A DNA stretch of 10,412 nucleotides from Symbiodinium natans (GCA_905221605.1 CAJNDS010002739.1:287100-297511); one strand, 5' to 3'; counted from the first letter of the stretch, positions 1-6,711 are shown. The notes: generated by a model from the sequence alone, not told the origin. A program made the numbers and translations.

Positions 1-103
1 GGACTGTCGTCGCCTCTGGACCTCTGGGGACTCAGGAGCGATTGTGCCCTTGAAATTCGCTCCGACTCAAAAGTCCACAATGACACGAAGCAAAGTCACC
101 TGA

Positions 104-268
104 TCTGGCCGAGGCCGCTCCAAGCTGGGCGACACTCATCCGGACACGCTGAGCAGCATCTATAGCCTGGCCGCCTTGCTGAAGCAGATGGGCCAACTGG
201 ACGAGGCAGAGCAGCTCTTTCGCGAGGAGCTCCAAGGTTGCCCCTTGCCATCATTCAGAGAGACCTAA
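104..268 (+). CDS. Kinesin-light-chain-type TPR fragment (partial, probably one exon)
   Basis: The frame opens after a TGA at 101-103 and closes at TAA 266-268. Codons 122-232 encode one tetratricopeptide repeat of the kinesin light chain / Nphp3 kind. A LGDTHPDTL entry motif leads into helix A (SLAALLKQMGQ), then a turn and helix B (LDEAEQLFREEL), with the usual Leu-Ala, Gly and DEAE positions present. TPRs of this family are protein-protein interaction scaffolds, normally in tandem 42-residue copies; only one copy is seen here. Third-position G/C over the repeat is about 31 of 37 codons by hand count. There is no start codon in frame. The repeat ends at CAAG followed by GT (237-238), a possible splice donor, and the residues after it (GCPLPSFRET) do not continue the TPR pattern. 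It is probably an internal exon of a larger TPR gene cut by the window edge, or a stranded gene fragment. Family is fairly sure; intactness is not. Confidence 0.72.
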   Translation, partial: SGRGRSKLGDTHPDTLSSIYSLAALLKQMGQLDEAEQLFREELQGCPLPSFRET

Positions 269-300
269 GACCATCTAAGACCTACTATGACCTACTGTAT
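265..300. repeat. Degenerate 10-bp tandem repeat (CTAAGACCTA)
   Basis: Three and a half units with a 10-bp period start at the stop codon of the TPR frame: CTAAGACCAT, CTAAGACCTA, CTATGACCTA, then a partial copy. It may be intronic or intergenic simple repeat. Confidence 0.6.
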
Positions 301-1206
301 GGGATCACAGTGGCGCCCCCACAGCCCACCCTGGCTGCTTGGCTCGTTACTCTGATTTGGTGATGCTGTGAAGGTCGCGTGAATCATGGAGCCCAGCACG
401 ACGACACCTTGGCCTCTTTTGAAAACTTGGCGGATTTTCTCAAGGACTCGCTGCCGCGCTGCTAGGAACGGAACTAGCGATGCTAGAGAAATTTTGCAGC
501 AGTTTTCATGTCGTTGTTTGATCGTGAAGATGGGCGAGCGGCGCGACGTGTTTTGTGCCCATGCCAGAACCATGCCATAAAGCCCGGAGGCCTTCAGAAA
601 TTTAGAGCCTCAAGCGGAACCAAGCGGAGTCACATCAGGGCAATGCGGAAGGGGGTAATAGTTCAGCGCCCCCCCAAATTCAATTCGTAGAAGCCCCCCT
701 CCCTGCGGCTAAGTTCGTAGAAGACGTGGGGTTTGCCCCGCAGCCCGACCTTTACCCCAAACTGTTTGCCTGTGCATGCAGAGGACACAAGTTTAGAAAA
801 CGAACGAGTTCCACAACACGATGGCTAATCAACCCTGGTGCTGAGCCTAAGAATGTTGGCCACCCCGCGTGAATAACGATGAATAACGTGTCATTCCCCT
901 TTTCTCGGACTGGTGCTACAAGCACTGCTCTTGGTGCAATATGTCCTGTTCCCAAAGTCCCAGAGCCCTGAACGACGCTTGAATGAGCAAACTGCAAAGG
1001 GCCTTCGGGACCAGGACGTCCAGGACAAAGCCCAAGTCATGACTGGAAGGAACATCAAGATACAAAGAACAAAGAAGCAACCCAACCCACCAAAGCAGCC
1101 ACAAACAACCAACCAGCAAACAAGAAGAGGGCGGCGACACTACTAAGAAAGACCCCACGCGCTCAGTACCCAAGCTCGTCCATGTCGTCCCAGGGCAGAG
1201 CCATAG
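301..1206. other. No recognisable gene
   Basis: No protein family or RNA gene is recognised here. Small structures are a TTCGTAGAAG direct repeat (684-693 and 714-723) and a tandem duplication of TGAATAACG (870-889). A plus-strand frame from GTG 913 to 1146 stays open, but its second half is a Lys/Gln/Asn-rich run from A/C-rich DNA, so it is not called as a gene. Confidence 0.5.
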
Positions 1207-1455
1207 CAGCACATTTCTAGTGGCTGGACAGCTTCCCACATCTGCCATATCTTTCCCTACACTGCCGGAGATCCGCAGGACCGTGGTGACCTGGAGGGGC
1301 TTGCAAAGCTGAAGGAGGACAGGCGCCAAAACAGCTTCCATAGCAATTTCCAAGCAACTTCATATGTCTCAAAGCGCAGGAAGTTGAAGGATTGGTGTTG
1401 TTGGGAGTTGGCCCTGCGATATACGAAGCTTGCATTCTGCATACACTGCTTATAA
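1207..1455 (+). CDS. Candidate exon, unrecognised basic protein fragment
   Basis: The frame is open from after TAG 1204-1206 to TAA 1453-1455 and has no useful ATG. The most coding-like part starts after a pyrimidine-rich stretch and CAG at 1276-1278, followed by G, which would be an AG|G acceptor. It reads DRGDLEGLAKLKEDRRQN, a charged amphipathic helix, and about 15 of its first 20 codons end in G or C. Farther on, third-position G/C falls, so an exon may end near 1340. The later part contains SKRRKLK, which resembles a basic nuclear-localisation cluster but may lie outside any exon. No family is recognised. An open frame of this length is expected by chance in a window this size, so the call rests on composition and the acceptor. 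Confidence 0.22.
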   Translation, partial: QHISSGWTASHICHIFPYTAGDPQDRGDLEGLAKLKEDRRQNSFHSNFQATSYVSKRRKLKDWCCWELALRYTKLAFCIHCL

Positions 1456-1645
1456 CTCTTACATGAATGTCCAGTTTTTCCCGGCGTGCACTACATACAG
1501 GGTTTTCTCAGAATCTGGCTCCCACAGGCTCGTCTTTGCCATGTAAGAGCACAGCTAGGACGGTTAGAACCGCTAGAACCCAGACTTCCCAGAGCCCTCA
1601 AACCTTAAAGCATCCTGGAACCTCCTAAATCTAAAAATCCTCAAG
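1456..1645. other. No feature seen
   Basis: Unique-looking sequence with only a short TAGAACC direct duplication near 1565-1580. Nothing coding is recognised. Confidence 0.4.
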
Positions 1646-1685
1646 CCCCTCGCGGCCCCTCCCGGCCCCTCCCGGCCCCTCCCTG
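1646..1685. repeat. 10-bp tandem repeat CCCCTCCCGG
   Basis: Four units: CCCCTCGCGG, CCCCTCCCGG twice, then CCCCTCCCTGG. An open plus-strand frame runs through it (1635-1927, Pro-rich, then acidic, then Gly/Arg-rich). No family is recognised and no ATG opens it, so it is not called. Confidence 0.7.
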
Positions 1686-1745
1686 GACCCCGAAGCTTCG
1701 GAAGCCTTGGAGCCCTGGGAGGAGTTTCCGCATTTCGCCCAGGAC

Positions 1746-1769
1746 GGGAGGGATGGGAGGGAGGGAGGG
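1746..1769 (+). other. G-quadruplex motif
   Basis: Six runs of GGG (1746, 1750, 1755, 1759, 1763, 1767) are separated by one or two bases, which exceeds the four-run consensus for an intramolecular G-quadruplex. Folding is an inference; the motif is seen directly. Confidence 0.7.
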
Positions 1770-1927
1770 CGGAGCGGGCAGCTTGGAGAGATTGGGGCCA
1801 CCCTGCGCGCTTGGGTCGTAGCCGCGGGGGACAGCAGGAATAGAGGCAATTCCGAAGGTGGAGCGAGGCTCAGGCCTTCAAAGGGCCTCTTGTGGTGGTT
1901 CGAGGATGGGAGTGGAATGGTGGCATG

Positions 1928-2302
1928 AGGCATGCTTGTGTAGATGTAGGTATAGGTGCGTTCGCTGTGTTTTTCGATTGTGCATTGTCAAGGTACGTCA
2001 AGGTGTATTCAGGCTGAGCAATCTGGCAGAATCTAGCAATCTAGCAAGTGATGGGTAATTTCATCGCCAGAGCCCCACGCTGCGCCCTGATGTCAGGACG
2101 AAGCTGAGACTGGGCAGGAGGAGGAGGCAACGAAAGTCGGTGTGAAGGGGTCACACCACCTGCAAGAAAAAGTCACATCGTCTACCACAACAAAGAATTA
2201 AAGCCCCCAAATCCGAAGACTGCAGAGGCGCCGGGGCCGTGATTTGCCACATCACGCCATCTGGCGCCATCCTTCTCCGTGCCCTTTTTTGGGGTGCAGG
2301 AG
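1928..2302. other. No recognisable gene
   Basis: No family, RNA or strong repeat is seen. Minor repetition of AATCTAGCA-like words occurs at 2019-2047. The frames present are short and of mixed composition. Confidence 0.4.
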
Positions 2303-2532
2303 CTAATGGCTGTTTTTGGGGGGTTTCGGGGTTTTGGGACGGAAGAGGGGACCGCTGGAGAGATCTGAGGATTGGCCACGTTCCGAAGCTATAAAGAAGG
2401 CCCCATTGAGAATTTCTGCAAGCTGGCCAAACAGTATGAAACGGTTCTCTCCATTGAAGAGAGTTGGAAGATTTTGCACATAGAGATTCAGCTCCGCCAA
2501 AACCTCATCCGAATTGCGTAGGCCGCCCTTCC
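2303..2532 (-). CDS. Candidate minus-strand exon, unrecognised
   Basis: On the minus strand a T-rich tract ending in CAG (2535-2533) precedes G at 2532, an AG|G acceptor-like junction. The frame then reads an Asn/Asp-rich amphipathic stretch: DEVLAELNLYVQNLPTLF, NGENRF, and FGQLAEILNGAFF. It runs to TAG at 2305-2303. The final 25 or so codons are Ser/Pro/Lys-rich, derived from C-rich DNA, and may be intron; a GT after GGAAC near 2380 could be the donor. The alternating hydrophobic pattern suggests helices. No family is recognised and no start codon is present. The shape of the protein and the acceptor are the only support. Confidence 0.25.
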
Positions 2533-3409
2533 CTGTCAAAAAGCCATTAGTTGAGTCTGCCCCTGTTCTCCTCGTGATAACGATACAATCCCTGTGAGGA
2601 GTTTCGCACGCAAGGCGAGCGGGTCAGTGGCTTGGCAGTCGCATGGCATCACGTTTCCATCGAATTCCCTACATCCTCAGCCGCCCGAGGCCCTACATGA
2701 AATGAAGGGCCTTCGGGTACTCCAGTTGCAGTCTCATTTAGAGGTGGTTGCCCCCCAAACCCTTCCCACGCGTCAGACCCGAACTGGATGTTACAAAGCC
2801 CATGCAAGAAAGATTCTGCAACTAAGCCTGCTTACAATGTTGCAACGCTTCTCTGCCTCGTCGTATTTTTTCTATTGTTTTTCTTATTCATATTCTTCTC
2901 GTTGTTGCTGTTGTCAAGAATATGTCATGTTCAAACTCTGGATCGTCGGTATTCGCACTTCTGCCCAGCCCTGGGGCCCCCGCCCTGCAGCCCTCCGCCC
3001 TGCGGCCCCGCCCCGTGCGACCCCAATCCCAGCCCTAAGGGGCTTGGATCTGCTTGGCTCAGGTCACATTTGTTGCCGATGAACCGGGGGGGAGGGGGGG
3101 GGGTGGGCCAGCCCGTGCCCAGCACGAGGCTTTTAGATGTTCGCGAGTTTGTTGCGTTGTTCTATTTCAGATTCGAGCCCTGCGATGGTGAGACGGGTGT
3201 ATCGGGCGTTGCTCCCCGTTTGCTTTTTTTTTGTCTTACAGCTCAGAAACCTTTCAAACAACTACTGAGTTCGCGTGCATGAGCACTGAGACGGTTGAAA
3301 GTGCAATCTCAAACGCAGCCCATCCACGCGCCCGGCCCAAGCCCCTTTCCACTTGCCCTTGAAACCACAAATCTCTGTAATGAGGGTGAAGGATCTCCCA
3401 TTACCCCCA
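2533..3409. other. Low-complexity stretch without a recognised gene
   Basis: It contains a pyrimidine-rich tract at about 2849-2916 (TTC/TTG/CTT triplets), a C-rich run with repeated CCCTGC/CCCCGCC words at about 2970-3035, and a poly-G stretch at 3086-3107 broken by single A and T. Long open frames here (2594-3082, 2788-3282) are by-products of these tracts, giving runs of Phe/Leu/Cys and then Pro/Ala. Confidence 0.6.
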
Positions 3410-3442
3410 CATCGTTGCCACTTCGTTGCCACTTCGTTGCCC
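3410..3442. repeat. 11-bp tandem repeat (CTTCGTTGCCA)
   Basis: Three copies: CATCGTTGCCA, CTTCGTTGCCA, CTTCGTTGCCC. Because 11 is not a multiple of 3, it is unlikely to be a protein repeat. Confidence 0.8.
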
Positions 3443-4091
3443 CATCCAACCCGGCCGAGGTGCCCGCGAAGCTTAACGTGAGCTGAGTCTCACCCAGCTG
3501 AGATGGTGCACAAAGTGCAGCGTCCTTCAGGAGCATTGGCTTCATCAGGTCCATTGGGTTCATTAAGGTTCCCATATAGCCCACTAGCAGGGGTGACTGG
3601 AGCTCATGAGACATCCTAGAATGCAAGAAGATCCCAGAAGCTTCACATGAAGCTTCGTGTGTTTTATGATGTTCAGTCTCCTGCTAGCAATATTACAGTC
3701 TGGTTAGAGATGTGGCGTCGTGAGGTGTGCGGAGAGGATCATCAAGTGTTAAGCCTAAGGCTGCCGAGTGGATGAAGTTCCATTTCAGCCGAAATTAGGC
3801 AATTAGGCGTACTAGCCTCGCGCTCTGCTGGGATCCCCCTCTGCGCCTCCCACTGAAGGCTCAACGCTAAATGCCTTCTTTCCACCTCCGTGCGACAAAT
3901 GCCCTGCGCGCGCAGCAGTGAAATGCGAGGAGTGTAAAAGAAAATTAAAGTGCCCGGGCTCATGAGTGGTTGGAAAACCGGATCGGATGACCGGACGCAA
4001 AAAGACACAGGGATATCAGATGTGCCATGATATGCCTCTGCCCCAAAACCTGCATTCCTACATGGGTTCAGCCACGCCCTGCCATATAACG
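3443..4091. other. No recognisable gene; one strong inverted repeat
   Basis: A perfect 9-bp inverted repeat, GAAGCTTCA / TGAAGCTTC with a 2-nt spacer, lies at 3637-3656. The minus-strand frame 3742-4008 starts at GTG and is not recognised. Nothing else is supported. Confidence 0.5.
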
Positions 4092-4819
4092 AACAATTAA
4101 TAATTAGTAGTTAATTGTTAAGCATGAAATCAATAGCCAATAATCAATAATCAATAACCAATAATCAATAATCAATAATCAATAATTAAGAATTAATGAA
4201 TAATGAATAATTAATAATTAATAATTAATAATTAATAATTAATAATTAATAATTAATAATTAATAATTAAAAATTAATAATTAGTAATTAATAATTAGTA
4301 ATTAGTAATTAATAATTAATAATTAGTAATTAGTAATTTATAATTATACTTAATAATTAATGATTAATTAATAATAATATTGAATTAATAATTGAGAATT
4401 AAGAACTAATAATTAATAATAAGAATGATAATTAAGAACTAATAATGAGAATGAATAATTAAGAGTTAATAATTAATAATTAAGAATTAATAATTAATAA
4501 TTAGTAATTAAAAATTAATAATAAATGATTAAGAATTGGAATACTAGTTCAAAATAAGAATTAAGAATTAATAATTAATAATGAACTAATAAGAAGTACT
4601 AGTTCAAAATTAAGAATTAAGAATTAATAATTAATACTTAATAATAATAATTAATGATTAATAATTAATACTTAATAATTAATAATAATAACTAATAATT
4701 GATAATTAAGAATTAATAATTAATAATCAATGTTTAAGAATCAAGAATTAAGAATTAATAATTAAGAATAGAAAATTAATAATTAATAATTAATCAATAA
4801 TAATTAACAATTAAGTATT
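4092..4819. repeat. A/T heptamer satellite (AATAATT and variants)
   Basis: About 730 bp of almost pure A/T sequence with a 7-bp period. Nine perfect AATAATT copies run 4206-4268. Variants sit in blocks: a C-bearing AATCAAT block at 4135-4183, with A(A/G)CCAAT inserted every third unit; G-bearing AATTAGT types around 4281-4340; and AAGAATT types from about 4390 onward. TACTAGTTCAAAA occurs twice, 56 bp apart (4542 and 4598). AACAATTAA stands at both edges (4092-4100 and 4806-4814), and its inverse TTAATTGTT is at 4111-4119. There is no coding content. It may act as an A/T-rich spacer or matrix-attachment-like region, but no function is shown. Confidence 0.93.
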
Positions 4820-5003
4820 AACACGTATCAGCAAAGCAAGGTCCGCAGAGCCATGGCAAAGCGCTGCACGCTGCTGATGGACCTCTAGCAAAAAACTCCT
4901 TTTGCCTTCGATCATCAGGGGCAGAGCCCGAGAGCTCAGACTCTGCGCACCGCGGCAATTAAAGGGCGGGAGAGCAAAGCGAGAGAGTTTCAAAAGGCCG
5001 AGC
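4820..5003. other. Unique segment between satellite and telomeric array
   Basis: A minus-strand frame (5005-4811) is open with readable residues such as LPLMIEGKRSFLLEVHQ, but it has no recognised family and no ATG at its opening. It is left as possible coding remnant only. Confidence 0.3.
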
Positions 5004-5044
5004 AAACCCTAAACCCTAAACCTTAAACCCTAAACCCTAAACCC
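5004..5044. repeat. Interstitial telomeric array 1 (CCCTAAA orientation)
   Basis: Nearly six heptamers of the TTTAGGG telomere type, read as CCCTAAA on the plus strand. The third full unit is the variant CCTTAAA (5021-5027). The array stops abruptly at GCAGG. TTTAGGG is the known telomere repeat of plants, dinoflagellates and several other algae. Confidence 0.95.
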
Positions 5045-5055
5045 GCAGGATAGCG

Positions 5056-5394
5056 ATGTCCATGGCCCAGCCTCCTGGCCAGTCGCCCTGGAAGTGGTTC
5101 GTATCTTGCAGTGAAGTATGGGGCGCTGGTGCCTGGGCATTTGGAGTCTTAGTGTACCTTCCAGACATCACGAAAGCGACAGGTCAGCTGAAGATCCACT
5201 GTAGCTTGAGTAGCATGATGATGGATCATAGTCATAGCAGCTATCTGTGCAACTGCTTCGGGAACGGCTTGATCCTTGTTTTCAACACAGCATGCCCTTT
5301 GGTTGCAGCTGCAGCGATCCAGCTGAGACTCAGGCAACGAAGGGACACTGGTGGCTTCGTCCATCTTCATAGCCGAAACCCGTGCAGAACATAG
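5056..5394 (+). CDS. Doubtful 112-codon ORF next to telomeric array 1
   Basis: ATG at 5056, with a second ATG two codons later, opens 12 nt after the telomeric array; the stop is at 5392-5394. The product has two hydrophobic stretches (about residues 25-37 and 69-88) that could be membrane segments, and no recognised motif. The minus-strand frame 5517-5149 and the plus frame starting at 5327 compete for the same DNA, and the latter looks more coding-like near its end. It may be spurious. Confidence 0.15.
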   Translation: MSMAQPPGQSPWKWFVSCSEVWGAGAWAFGVLVYLPDITKATGQLKIHCSLSSMMMDHSHSSYLCNCFGNGLILVFNTACPLVAAAAIQLRLRQRRDTGGFVHLHSRNPCRT

Positions 5395-5572
5395 CTGGTT
5401 TTTCAAAAGGTACCCTCGTTGGCTGGTTTCACGCGACGTCCGATCTTGATGTACTGAGGAGGGGACTGGGTTCACTAGCGACACTGACTGGGGCAAGCGC
5501 CTGAATGAGCTTGGCATCGAGCCAAAGGTGGTGCCGGCGAAGGACCCCGGACAGACTGTTTTGCTATTCTAA
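5327..5572 (+). pseudogene. Coding-like fragment with one in-frame TGA, ending at telomeric array 2
   Basis: After TGA 5324-5326 one frame runs to TAA 5570-5572, interrupted only by TGA 5447-5449. The first part contains GTLVASSIFIAETRAEHSWF and then KRYPRWLVSRDV. The second contains DTDWGKRLNELGIEPKVV and ends in GQTVLLF. About 28 of 40 codons in the second part end in G or C (hand count), like the TPR fragment. ACTCAG just before 5334 and CTGAG before 5459 are possible AG|G acceptors. Removing a GT-AG intron around the TGA using the obvious sites does not keep the frame, so it may be a decayed gene or two separate exons. No family is recognised. The terminal TAA lies only 4 nt before the telomeric repeats. 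Confidence 0.33.
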
Positions 5573-5576
5573 CTCA

Positions 5577-5693
5577 CCCTAAGCCCTAAACCCTAAACCC
5601 TAAACCCTAAACCTTAAACCCTAAACCCTAAACCCCAAACCCTAAACCCTAAACCTTAAACCCTAAACCCTAAACCCCAATCCCAATCCTAAG
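5577..5693. repeat. Interstitial telomeric array 2 (CCCTAAA orientation)
   Basis: Fifteen heptamers plus a decayed tail (CCCAATCCTAAG). With a = CCCTAAA, b = CCTTAAA and c = CCCCAAA, the order from 5598 is aabaac aabaac', where the last unit is CCCCAAT. This is an exact 42-bp higher-order duplication (5598-5639 and 5640-5681) with one mismatch. Confidence 0.97.
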
Positions 5694-5711
5694 CGGCCCC
5701 GTAAACCCTAG

Positions 5712-5867
5712 AATCCCGGGGTCGCCAATAGCGCCTTCCAGGAGGCCAGCATCGAGCTTTGTGCCGAAGCCTTGCGCCTGGTCACAGAGGAGGATGTCAA
5801 CATCGTGTGCCTGGCAGCTCCTTGCCGCATGCGCGATACGTGCTGGGGTTTAGGGTTTAGGGTTTAG
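5712..5867 (+). CDS. Candidate exon between opposed telomeric arrays, unrecognised
   Basis: The frame opens after TAG 5709-5711, runs through about 45 readable codons and ends at TAG 5865-5867 inside telomeric array 3. The readable part includes FQEASIELCAEALRLVTEED, then VNIVCLAAPCRMRDTCW. It looks like a Cys-containing helical segment. About 28 of 38 codons end in G or C (hand count), close to the TPR fragment. CCAATAG and CTTCCAG upstream are acceptor candidates, and the first GT inside the telomeric repeat (GG|GTTTAG) could be a donor. No family is recognised. Confidence 0.35.
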   Translation, partial: NPGVANSAFQEASIELCAEALRLVTEEDVNIVCLAAPCRMRDTCWGLGFRV

Positions 5868-5917
5868 GTTTAGGGTTTAGGGTTTAGGGTTTAGGGTTTA
5901 GGGTTTAGGGTTTAAGG
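5849..5917. repeat. Interstitial telomeric array 3 (TTTAGGG orientation)
   Basis: Ten units, of which the third is a 6-bp TTTAGG slip (5863-5868) and the last is the variant TTTAAGG (5911-5917), the reverse complement of CCTTAAA. It lies inverted relative to arrays 1 and 2. Confidence 0.97.
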
Positions 5918-5954
5918 GGGTGGCATCTTTCACACGGGGGTCAGAGAGATGCAG

Positions 5955-6031
5955 GAAGTGTCGGGTGCTCTGCGGTCCCGAGGTGAAGGAAGATGACTTC
6001 GCCTACCTTTCACAGAAGCTGCGCACTGCAG
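5955..6031 (+). CDS. Candidate exon after telomeric array 3, unrecognised
   Basis: CAG at 5952-5954 followed by G gives an acceptor, and CAG|GTGAAG at 6029-6034 is a textbook donor. The frame between them reads KCRVLCGPEVKEDDFAYLSQ followed by KLRTAG, and about 18 of 25 codons end in G or C. The frame remains open to TGA 6121-6123. A second overlapping ATG frame (5993-6274) is also open over 93 codons, with SSLEDLKSRI and a Cys-rich WCSLLCRGCG segment. Both cannot be right over the overlap. No family is recognised. Confidence 0.3.
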
Positions 6032-6287
6032 GTGAAGCAACTGGCAAGAAGCTCCTTGGAAGACCTGAAATCCCGAATCACTGGCGAAACGCGCCCGACT
6101 GCCACAGTCTCAGGGTGTTTTGAGATACTTCCCCCGTCAGCCACGAGCTCAGGTTTTCCATCATGGAAATTGGCAGCCCGAGTGCGTGAGAGCGAAAAGT
6201 GGTGCTCCCTGCTGTGCAGAGGTTGCGGCAGAGCAGGAGAAACACACCTGGTATGGGTGGTCTCTCGCCCGTGACCACTGTCTGTAG

Positions 6288-6350
6288 CAGGTCACGGAGA
6301 CGGGCTGGAATGCTATTCAGACGTTTTTCGATGAGGAGCCAGAGACCCGG
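6288..6350 (+). CDS. Candidate 21-codon exon, unrecognised
   Basis: A pyrimidine-rich stretch (about 6260-6287) ends in TAG. The next 63 bp read QVTETGWNAIQTFFDEEPET and then R, and are followed by GT (6351-6352). About 15 of 21 codons end in G or C. Length is a multiple of three, so it would be phase-neutral. The frame is blocked just upstream by the TAG that would be the acceptor and stays open downstream until the telomeric stop near 6541. Confidence 0.3.
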
Positions 6351-6428
6351 GTCAGGTCGTTATGTATGTGGGAGCTTGTTTTAAGCATGGGGCCCCTTGT
6401 TTTAATTTTGCGTCGGATTCCATTGCAG

Positions 6429-6529
6429 AGACCGGCCCCAGGGCATCAGTCGTTCGTTGTCGTTCAAGGCTGCAGCCTTCCTGGCGTCCAGCCGTCACCG
6501 ACGAGAGGCAGTCAACACCCTGATTCAGG
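6429..6529 (+). CDS. Candidate exon running into telomeric array 4, unrecognised
   Basis: A T-rich tract ending in CATTGCAG (6421-6428) is a good acceptor shape. The frame then reads DRPQGISRSLSFKAAAFLAS and continues with SRHRREAVNTLIQ, with about 17 of the last 24 codons ending in G or C. It meets telomeric array 4 directly: CAGG is followed by GTTTAG at 6530. The frame can also be read on through the telomeric repeat into the Pro/Leu/Val minisatellite, but that extension is low complexity. No family is recognised. Confidence 0.28.
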
Positions 6530-6544
6530 GTTTAGGGTTTAGGG
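6528..6544. repeat. Interstitial telomeric array 4 (TTTAGGG orientation)
   Basis: GGG followed by two perfect TTTAGGG units. Short, but in the same orientation as array 3. Confidence 0.85.
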
Positions 6545-6562
6545 TCTTTATTGGCCTGCTTC

Positions 6563-6711
6563 CACTGGTTCCCCTGATTCTTTCGGTTCCCCCTGGTTCC
6601 CTGGATCCCCGCCTGGTTCCCCGCCTGGTTCCCCGCCTGGTTCCCCGCCTGGTTCCCCGCCTGGTTCCCCGCCTGGTTCCCCGCCTGGTTCCCCTGGTTC
6701 CCCTGAACCCT
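6563..6711. repeat. 12-bp minisatellite (GCCTGGTTCCCC)
   Basis: Seven perfect copies occupy 6611-6694, with degenerate GGTTCCCC-containing copies on both sides. It starts within 20 bp of telomeric array 4. The period is a multiple of three, so every frame through it stays open. It reads as Pro-Arg-Leu-Val on the plus strand and as Gly-Gly-Glu-Pro or Gly-Asn-Gln-Ala on the minus strand. None of these frames has a convincing start. Confidence 0.97.

Noticed and set aside
916-1353. 145-codon minus-strand frame rich in Leu, Cys and Trp
   Set aside because: Hydrophobic runs are the complement of A/C-rich plus-strand DNA. The plus-strand fragment at 1279-1455 is more coding-like over the shared part.
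2594-3282. Two overlapping 160-codon plus frames suggesting a membrane protein
   Set aside because: The hydrophobic segment is the translation of a pyrimidine tract and is followed by Pro/Ala from a C-rich repeat and Gly from poly-G. It is low-complexity DNA, not a membrane gene.
3742-4008. 88-codon minus-strand frame with protein-like residues
   Set aside because: It starts at GTG, has no splice-like edge at its borders, no recognised motif, and a second minus frame covers the same DNA.
5004-6544. Frames ending at telomeric arrays as evidence of gene disruption
   Set aside because: A 7-bp repeat carrying TAG or TAA puts a stop in every frame, so any frame entering it must end there. Only the composition of the fragment before the array was used.
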